This document shows positions 56,301 to 64,000 of a stretch of DNA of 64,000 nt, one piece after another; position 1 is the stretch's first letter; every line of letters begins with the position of its first letter. The DNA is from Lactuca virosa (taxonomy: Eukaryota > Streptophyta > Magnoliopsida > Asterales > Asteraceae): assembly GCA_928212115.1 (NCBI GenBank), contig CAKMRJ010005745.1, positions 224,123,998-224,187,997 of the forward strand, in the 5' to 3' direction. Below the pieces are notes generated by a model, which was given only the letters and a program-made list of their open reading frames with translations, made no database searches and was not told where the DNA came from. Both the position numbers and the translations under genes were made by a program.

Positions 56301-56476
56301 CTATTGGTAAGTTTTATTATTTTATATGAGGAAATGAATAATTATAATGAGACAACATTATCTAAAAATAAATGTTTGAAATATTTTTGGAGGGAAAAAT
56401 CGGGATCATTAAAATAATTTATATATGGAATATACAGATTTAAATTTGATGAAATTATAGATGAAATTAATGACAA

Positions 56477-58536
56477 CTAAATTGGTAGGTTACGATTGAA
56501 TCCGATTTTGGAAAGTTTACATTTGATAAAGGAAACACGTAACTTATCAAAATGAATTTTTTTATGAATATAAGGGAAATACAAATTTAAATTTGATAAA
56601 GAACGCGTAAGAAATAAATGCTTGAAAGATTTTTTGAGGGAAAAATCGAGATCATTAAAAAATTTTATATAAGGGAAATACAATTTTAAATTAGGTGAAG
56701 TTATAGATGAAATTAATTACGATTGAATCGGAATCCGATTTTGGAAAGTTGAATTTGATAAAGGAAATGCATAAGTTGTCAAAATATAAAATTTTAAACG
56801 CGGGGAAACATATACAAAAATACATATAAAGTTATTAAAACTCGACACAATAAAAAAAATTAAGATAAAACAATATAAAAAAATTATCCTAATAAATAAT
56901 AATCATTTTTCCACATGTCATTTTCTCATTTCATTTTGTCACATGACAATTTTTGGTATTTTTGAATTAACTATTTTTCACTTGTCATTATTCTATGTTT
57001 TTCAATTATTTAAAAATGTTACTTAATTATATTGTTATATAAGCATAAACATTCTAATTAGACGTTCATTCGTTAATAAGATTACTTAATTTAAACTTAT
57101 ATTGACAACCAATATACCGTTTTTTCACTGTATTAAATATTGACAACTATTTCATTTATTTAAATAAAGTCATAGAGTATAATATATGGAATGTTAAATG
57201 TTATATGATTTTAATTTTAGTATATCATCAATGAAAATTCTTTTCTAAATCATGATTGGTTTATTTTAAATTGATTATAAATATAAGTGCTTGCTTTTAT
57301 GTTTGTTCTTATTTATTCGGTGTTCGTAAGAACTTTATATTAGACTTGACGCAACTTTGAATAATTTTGGTATATCATCAATGTAATTTAATATATATCT
57401 TTCAATTATATTAAATATCAAACAATGACATTTGATTACTATTGTGATAATTTAGTTTATATATTACATTTTTACTAATGTTAACGGTCTTATTTTTATT
57501 TTTTTTAATAATTGTAACGCTTTTACTAATTGTACTTTTTACAAATATCCTAATATCTTATAATCTTTTTATCTTATTTTATGATTTTTCATAACTATGT
57601 TATTTTCAAGATTGACTGTCTTAAATACGAAATTTTGTTCACTGATTTCGACCAAAAGGGTTTCCCATGACCGAGATATGACATTTCAAGGACAGAGACA
57701 GATTAAGGAAAAATATTGAAATAAAAGCTTTGACTTTTGAAATAAAAAAACACATACGCACATTGCTATTAACTAAATATGTTAAAAACAAAATAGAAAT
57801 TACAATGCACTTTGTATCCACTGAAAACAGTTACAACAACTCAAAAGAAATTTAAAAATTGCAATTCAAACATTATAGATTAAAGTCAAGGTACATTGTT
57901 ATTAACTAAATCTGTTAAAAACCAAGCATTATGGACGAATATGTCAAATTAATAGCAGTATAATATTAATAATTAAAAACACTTAAGGGTAAATGGTTGT
58001 TTTCAATCATCAACTACCGTGCAATCCAAACAATCTCAGAAAAATTTAATTACGTAAGACACATATACATACATATAGTTAATCAAAAGTCACTACGCTT
58101 TTCTCATGGACATTTTATCAAACATGTAGAGTGCAACATCAAATGAAAGGTTAAAAAGACAAAAGTAAAAGATTGAAAAACTAATACTAACATTTATAAT
58201 CAAGATTATTCATGCATTCAAAGATCATAGTCAAATACAACACTAATGAGAATAAAAAAATCAAATACAATTAATAAAAATTAAGAACATCACATTAAAG
58301 AAAGAACCTGGATGACGAACGTGATTCTGTAAAGGGTGATGTTGTTCGAACGTGATGCTGCAAAGGGTCTGAAGAAAACATAATATACGAACAACAGCAC
58401 ATGATTTATACTTAACTTTCAACAATGATTATGGAAAGGATATCAAATTTCAGATTCTTTGATTCTTTGAAATTGAGCAACGATATCCTGTAATCTTATA
58501 GATACATTTCATATAATAGATGCGAATTGAAAGAAT
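56477..58536. other. Helitron interior, no recognised gene
   Basis: Very AT-rich sequence. Open frames of 60-68 codons occur but show no domain. The phrase GTGATTCTGTAAAGGGTGATG / GTGATGCTGCAAAGGGTCTG is repeated at about 58322 and 58350. Confidence 0.5.
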
Positions 58537-59112
58537 ATACGAAAGGTGCCAGCTAAGAATGTGATTTTAATTAGGAAGGAACGAAATTTACTTTCAAAAA
58601 TTATGATGAGGTTTAAACGAGTTGAATAATTTCCTTTTATAAATGATATTAACATTAAATCAGTTAGTCAAACTTTCAAATTTAGTCAATATTAATTTAA
58701 TTTAATTTTATTTTAGGATTACATCATCAAAATGATCCAAGTGTTGAAATTAATCAAGAAAACACAATGAATGACCTTGATTGTTGAAGGTGATGTAATA
58801 AGGTTTTTCTTTTAATATATATAATACGAAAGGTGCTAGCTAATAACGTGATTTTAATTAGGAAGGAACAAAATTTACTTTCAAAAATTATAATGAGGTT
58901 TAAATGAGTTGAATACATTCCTTTTATAAATGATGTTATCATTAAATCAGTTAGTCAAACTTTCAAATTTAGTCAATATTAATTTAATTTAATTTTATTT
59001 TAGGATGACATCATCAAAATAATCCAATGGTTGAAATTAATCAAGAAACCACAATGAATGACCTTGATTGTTGAAGGTGATGTCATAAGGTTTCTCTTTT
59101 AATATATATAAA
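58537..59112 (-). repeat. 287-bp tandem duplication of the Helitron 5' end
   Basis: Units start ATACGAAAGGTGC at 58537 and 58824. Both end in CTTTTAATATATATA, the complement of a Helitron 5' terminus. Only the outer one (59114) has the full AAGA|T end. The units differ at about 20 positions by eye. Confidence 0.85.
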
Positions 59113-59330
59113 GATAAACAAATTTATTATTTAAAATATAAAGAGAAATTGAGAGAAAGAGAAAGAGATAGAAAAAGAAAGAATATGATTGACAGTGTGG
59201 TTAATTGTGATGGTGAACACAATCCACCACAATGATACAAGGTGGTGTTCATATTCTCACCATCTTGCCATGTCAACCACGAATGGTGCTCGTTGTAAGT
59301 ATTCTAAAAGGCTTAAGAAAAACCCATAAG

Positions 59331-59595
59331 AAATAGATGTGACACATTCCTGAGCTAAGGTCACCACAAATCATCACATGTGGTGTATACTACAACGACG
59401 AAAGAAGAAGAGAAAAAAGAAAAAAAGTTGCAAGAAAGAAGAAAAAAAATGATTGATCGTCATTCATGTGGTGACCACAAATCAAAACGCCATAACCACC
59501 GTGGCACACACCGGATGGTGTGCAAAGTCATAGTGGACTGCCAGTAACCACAGACGCCTTTGTTAAAAGTATAGAGGAAGGTCTAAAAATTAAAA
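59331..59595. other. Unassigned stretch
   Basis: Purine-rich segment (about 59398-59450) and several GTGGTG/CACCAC words. No gene is seen. Confidence 0.4.
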
Positions 59596-59806
59596 GAGAA
59601 ATTAAATTGTTTCCTACTTTTTATGCCTACAAATGTTCCTACCCAATAAAATTATGACAAATGTCATCATTCTATTTTTTTTAACTAACTCATTAAGGCT
59701 ATATTAGGAATATATCAAATTAAATTAAATTGAATGGTGATTTGTCATAATTTTAGTGGGTAGGAATAATCGTAGGAATAAAAGGTAGGAGGTAATTTAA
59801 TTTCTC
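59596..59806. mobile_element. Mutator-like MITE, 211 bp, with 9-bp TSD
   Basis: Terminal inverted repeats start GAGAAATTAAATT and extend about 75 bases with mismatches (for example CCTACCCAATAAAATTATGA against TCATAATTTTAGTGGGTAGG). The 9-bp direct repeat AAATTAAAA flanks it at 59587-59595 and 59807-59815. The 9-bp TSD and long TIRs fit the Mutator superfamily. It is non-coding. Confidence 0.8.
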
Positions 59807-59832
59807 AAATTAAAAACAAACATCATTTAAAA

Positions 59833-61838
59833 TCTCTATCCTAATAAAAGAGTGTCTTGTATGCCACATGTCATTCTTATAAATCAAGACTTTGCCAGGT
59901 GTCACTTTGTCATGCTTCTTCAATTCCTTTTCCCGCTCAAACTCTACAACTAAACATGTGTTATGAGCGGATTTCTTTGTATAGTATCAAACCCTAATCC
60001 CATAAAATCAGAAATATGATTATAAATTGATTGAATTCAAATTTTGAACTTGATTGCAATAAATCAAGAAATAACAACCCATCACCTCTTAATCCCGTAA
60101 TTGATTGCATATATATCGGCAAATCACTCTTCATTCTTCCATAAATCACTCCCTTTCCTTTGATAGTCCACGAATCTTTGAACCCTTCATGCCACTGGGA
60201 TTGAAATTGAGGAAGAAACTCAATAAGAAAGTGAAGATGTGAAAGGTAAATTGATTCAAGTTGTTTTTTCTTCTTTTCAGTGGAATTTAGATTAAATGAA
60301 GCTAGGGTTCCGATATGACAAGTTCGAACATGAGTTATCTGTTAGTCTTTGCTTTAATATGTTCTTTTTTGTGTTTATGATAAAAAAACCCGTCAAACTG
60401 AAGCAGAAAAAGGTGGATAAGGTAAAAGGAATCGCCCGACTTCCTCTTGGCGAGTCGGACAACACCATATTAAACATAAATTGCAGGTAGTATATATATC
60501 TCTATCCTAATAAAAGAGTGTCTTGTATGCCACATGTCATTCTTATAAATCAAGACTTTGCCAGGTGTCACTTTGTCATGTTTCTTCAATTCCTTTTCCC
60601 GCTCAAACTCTACAACTAAACATGTGTTATGAGCGGATTTCTTTGTATAGTATCAAACCCTAATCCCATAAAATCAGAAATATGATTATAAATTGATTGA
60701 ATTCAAATTTTGAACTTGATTGCAATAAATCAAGAAATAACAACCCATCACCTCTTAATCCCGTAATTGATTGCATATATATCGGCAAATCACTCTTCAT
60801 TCTTCCATAAATCACTCCCTTTCCTTTGATAGTCCACGGATCTTTGAACCCTTCATGCCACTGGGATCGAAATTGAGGAAGAAACTCAATAAGAAAGTGA
60901 AGATGTGAAAGGTAAATTGATTCAAGTTGTTTTTTCTTCTTTTCAGTAGAATTTAGATTAAATGAAGCTAGGGTTCCGATATGACAAGTTCGAACATGAG
61001 TTATCTGTTAGTCTTTGCTTTAATATGTTCTTTTTTGTGTTTATGATAAAAAAACCCGTCAAACTGAAGCAGAAAAAGGTGGATAAGGTAAAAGGAATCG
61101 CCCGACTTCCTCTTGGCGAGTCGGACAACACCATATTAAACATAAATTGCAGGTAGTATATATATCTCTATCCTAATAAAAGAGTGTCTTGTATGCCACA
61201 TGTCATTCTTATAAATCAAGACTTTGCCAGGTGTCACTTTGTCATGCTTCTTCAATTCCTTTTCCCGCCCAAACTCTACAACTAAACATGTGTTATGAGC
61301 GGATTTCTTTGTATAGTATCAAACCCTAATCCCATAAAATCAGAAATATGATTATAAATTGATTGAATTCAAATTTTGAACTTGATTGCAATAAATCAAG
61401 AAATAACAACCCATCACCTCTTAATCCCGTAATTGATTGCATATATATTGGCAAATCACTCTTCATTCTTCCATAAATCACTCCCTTTCCTTTGATAGTC
61501 CACGGATCTTTGAACCCTTCATGCCACTGGGATCGAAATTGAGGAAGAAACTCAATAAGAAAGTGAAGATGTGAAAGGTAAATTGATTCAAGTTGTTTTT
61601 TCTTCTTTTCAGTAGAATTTAGATTAAATGAAGCTAGGGTTCCGATATGACAAGTTCGAACATGAGTTATCTGTTAGTCTTTGCTTTAATATGTTCTTTT
61701 TTTTTTGTGTTTATGATAAAAAAAAACCGGTCAAACTGAAGCAGAAAAAGGTGGATAAGGTAAAAGGAATCGCCCGACTTCCTCTTGGCGAGTCGGACAA
61801 CACCATATTAAACATAAATTGCAGGTAGTATATATATA
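59833..61838 (+). repeat. Three head-to-tail 666-bp units, each starting with a Helitron-type 5' end
   Basis: Units start TCTCTATCCTAATAAAAGAG at 59833, 60499 and 61165. The third is about 6 bases longer because of T and A runs. Units are nearly identical by eye. The first is preceded by A, as expected for Helitron insertion (A|TC). No hairpin/CTRR end occurs between units or in the rest of the window, so any 3' end lies beyond. Each unit carries one 64-66 codon frame. Confidence 0.85.
60296..60490 (+). CDS. Small frame conserved in all three 666-bp units (also 60962-61156, 61628-61828)
   Basis: The 64-residue product starts MKLGFRYDKFEHEL, has a hydrophobic stretch (residues about 18-29) and a Lys-rich middle (KLKQKKVDKVKGIARLPLGE). 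It is preserved in all three units. It is the same in unit 2 and differs in unit 3 only by residues added in homopolymer runs. The frame ends at a CAG|GTAGTA junction that could be a splice donor. An acceptor-like TTTCTTCTTTTCAG lies just upstream at about 60267-60280. It may be a captured exon. I do not recognise it and assign no function. Confidence 0.3.
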   Translation: MKLGFRYDKFEHELSVSLCFNMFFFVFMIKKPVKLKQKKVDKVKGIARLPLGESDNTILNINCR

Positions 61839-63900
61839 GTCTTTTGTTGTTTTATATGATTACAAAGGTTTTGCATTTCAACAGGTGATCAAGATGTTAT
61901 GCTCCCCTGTTTTGTTGCTATGCTTTCTCCACCACCACTCATTTGCTTATCCATAATTCTCTCAATGACAAATGTTTTTTTTTTTTTTTGGCATTCTTTC
62001 TTACTTGAATCCATATAAGTACATCTTTGCTTGCAATTGCACAATAAATTAAAATATATAAACTTGGAAATGTTTATGCTTCATTTGTTTGAAATGTTTT
62101 TCTTTATAATGCATCTTCCATTATGTATGTTTAATTCACGATATTGAGTGTGATGGAAGAAAGCAACCAAATTATAGCCTTAAAACTGACCTTATTTGTT
62201 TGTTTATTATAGATGGCTTTACAACGAGGTTTTCATAGTTTTCAAATTTGTTATACATATTTAGAAATCAGGACTATTTGATTCTCTGTTGTCCCCTACT
62301 GAATGTGAGTATTTGTTTCTAATATTTATATAATTTATGTTAAAAGTTGGTATTCATGTAATTGGTTTTGTTAATTTTTTTTACATCTCCATGAATGGTT
62401 CCTCATTATATGATCTTTGTATTCATGTTCAGATAGATGAGGATAGATGAGGATGAGGACGAGTCAATTATGATATATTTCATTATCAATCTAGAAGTAT
62501 GTGTAGGTCTCTCTATCACTACCTCCTTCTATCTCTCCTGTGCAGAGACGAACATTGCATGATTGAACTTCTCACACGGATTACATATAAGTATTAACTA
62601 CCACCCAAAAAGGAAGCTTTCATCATTAACTCACTAAGTCAAACACAAGTTGTGGATCTAATTGTTTCATATGCTTAGTAGATGAAAATTTGCAGTTGCT
62701 AACATATCATTCACTTGTCCCGACCCCCAACCGGTGATATAACTTCATTAAAAATGACTAAATCATTGTTTTCATTACATTTAACCATGATTTTTGTCAA
62801 CCTATTTCCAGGTTAATTTTACACTAAGAAGTTTAGCTGTACTGAAAAATTAACTTAGAGAAATATATGGGCTAGATTTTGCAAGGCTAGATATGGGCGG
62901 GAGGAGGTATATTCTCTTTGTTAGTGATGATTGGTTGCATGATTTTTGTTGGTTCAAAGATGATTATCTATAACCTAATAATGCTAATAATCCTAGATCT
63001 ACAAATGCTGCTAAAATTTAGACTTCAGCTTCAAGGTTCACAAAATATTGAAGAAAGTGGCCATTTATCAGAAAGGATAGGGAAGGAAAGGGTTCAAAAT
63101 ATATATTTACTCTTGAATCTTGATTACGATGTATATTATACTATCTTACTTTCATCCTTTTTTATTACAACACTCACACATTTACCGGGCTAAATGTATG
63201 AATTTCCATCTTACTCTCCTTTGTAAGTTCATTTTGTTTATAGTGAGAACCTTATTTTCAACAATTCCATACTGTTCAGTTTATTGACTATAATTGTAAT
63301 TCGAAAATATGGCAACATTAGTATTTTAGCTTCAGGTGCAAAAATTTACGAACTTATATGGCTTTACCATATATGATTGCTAAAAGCCAAAAATAAAGAA
63401 CTATTAGGATCCTAAGTATGACAAAAATATGCATGTATACACTATTTGGATTATGTTTTAGTCTAAAACCCATATCTTCTTTTTTTCTTTGATATTCTAG
63501 CTTATATATTAATATATTATAATAAACAAATGCATGGAAACAACACATTATTGGTGTTCATATTCTTATGCACAATGCTTATTTCCTTTTGTGCTAAAAC
63601 CATATCAAATAGTGAACATAGCTTTCTTATTTAGAAACGTGAATCTATTTAAGACAATTTTTAAAAGAAAGGTCGGGTTATAACCAATACAAACCGAAAA
63701 TGTATTTAGAAAATTGCAAAACGAAACTGATGCATAAAATACTATTAATTAGACTAAAATATTATTAATTATAAAAAGGCTAGACAAAATATTATTAATT
63801 ATAAAACAATTGCAAAACAGCTACCATGCATAAAATATTATTAATTTGAAACGACAAATTAACCATGCTCCTAAATACTACCACATGTATAAATATAAAA
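61839..63900 (+). other. Sequence after the array, possibly captured gene pieces
   Basis: Acceptor-like TTTTGCATTTCAACAG|G at about 61870-61887 and TTTATTATAG|ATGGC at about 62203-62216 suggest exon-intron structure inherited from a gene. No domain is recognisable and frames are short. Near 63690-63900 the phrases AAAATATTATTAATTA and AAAAAGGCTAGACAAA repeat. I see no host gene that I can support. Confidence 0.3.
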
Positions 63901-63913
63901 AGGCTAGACAAAT

Positions 63914-64000
63914 GGCGTGTTCGGCACAGAGCTTTTGAGAGCGTTTGAAAGCTTCGAGCTTCTAGTGTTTGACAAAACGCTCAGTTTTGAATAGAAAACC
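63914..64000. mobile_element. Possible MITE start, cut by the window edge
   Basis: GGCGTGTTCGGCACAGAGC followed by repeated GCTTTTGAGAGCG / AAGCTTCGAGCTTC words looks like the terminal region of a hAT-type MITE. The partner end and TSD are outside the window. Confidence 0.3.

Larger units (their letters stand above)
55454..59114 (-). mobile_element. Non-autonomous Helitron, 3.66 kb, inserted between A and T
   Basis: On the minus strand it begins TCTTTATATATATTAAAAGAG at 59114. It ends with a hairpin (ATGCGTT...AACGCAT), then GTTATAATCTAG at 55454. The flanking bases are A and T, with no target-site duplication. The neighbouring block copy at 54940-54965 shows the unoccupied site. There is no Rep/helicase frame. 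Inside are three imperfect copies of a segment with TTTTTGGAGGGAAAAATCG (about 55935, 56385, 56630), a TA run and a 287-bp tandem repeat at the 5' end. Confidence 0.75.
54685..59330. repeat. Tandem duplication of a 490-bp block; second copy split by a Helitron
   Basis: Copy 1 is 54685-55175. Copy 2 is 55187-55453 plus 59115-59330. Shared landmarks are TTATAAAATTTATATTTTATAA, GGGGTTAGATGTACTAA, ACACAACCATAT, CAATCCACCACAATGATACAA and GGC(C/T)TAAGAAAAACCCATA. Copy 1 therefore serves as an empty site for the Helitron in copy 2. Confidence 0.8.

Noticed and set aside
62918..63193. 91-codon plus-strand frame near the end of the window
   Set aside because: Its composition is that of AT-rich chance frames (Leu/Ile/Met-rich), without a domain or a clear context.

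Overview
The window is plant nuclear DNA and almost all of it is transposable-element sequence. I infer lettuce (Lactuca) or a close Asteraceae relative. The basis is the long Ty3/gypsy LTRs full of the word ACTCGTCGAGT and of GTACGCCC-type words, which I associate with lettuce; a database search was not possible. I see no convincing host protein-coding gene, no rRNA or tRNA gene and no CRISPR array.

Layout. (1) 1-9570: a minus-strand gypsy element (R1) with a very long right LTR (about 4.5 kb) and a left LTR cut by the window edge. Its interior keeps only a short gag and a scrap of integrase. (2) 9571-10788: an older plus-strand LTR fragment and unassigned sequence. (3) 10789-15723: a minus-strand chromovirus-type gypsy element (E), deleted between RT and its right LTR. 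(4) 15744 to about 46890: one plus-strand Athila-type element broken into three pieces by nested insertions with visible target-site duplications (TSDs). A solo LTR S1 (17207-26660, TSD TATGC) sits in its gag and itself carries a whole minus-strand copia element (17581-25009, TSD CAACA). A second solo LTR S2 (32861-45443, TSD TTTTG) lies after its env-position gene and itself carries a minus-strand gypsy element G (33675-44145, TSD T/ACATG). G contains an extra LTR and a 1736-bp same-length duplication. (5) 46891-54660: copia and LINE fragments, a long fold-back element, two Helitron-like copies and TA microsatellites. (6) 54670-64000: a tandemly duplicated block with a Helitron (55454-59114) inserted cleanly in one copy, a small Mutator-like MITE with a 9-bp TSD, and a threefold 666-bp head-to-tail array that begins with a Helitron-type 5' end.

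The most unusual signal is a shared architecture inside the LTRs and untranslated parts of these otherwise different elements. Short palindromic words (11-15 bp) come in pairs 19-23 bp apart (start to start), and pairs are usually repeated at a fixed larger interval. Related LTRs keep the spacing but swap the word itself (ACTCGTCGAGT in some, GTACGCCC...GTAC in others). The unrelated Athila element uses CCACGCCGTGG with the same pair spacing. Further hairpin words lie at the other end of the same LTRs. I found no described mechanism for this in memory, and I treat it as the main candidate for an undescribed system.

Coding content is retroelement gag, protease, reverse transcriptase, RNase H, integrase and an Athila ORF1-like gene. 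All but one short gag carry stops, frameshifts or catalytic-residue losses, so the elements look immobile on their own. Exon-intron logic is still visible in two places: a possible 80-nt intron between gag and protease of G, and a possible 379-nt intron just before the Athila env-position gene.
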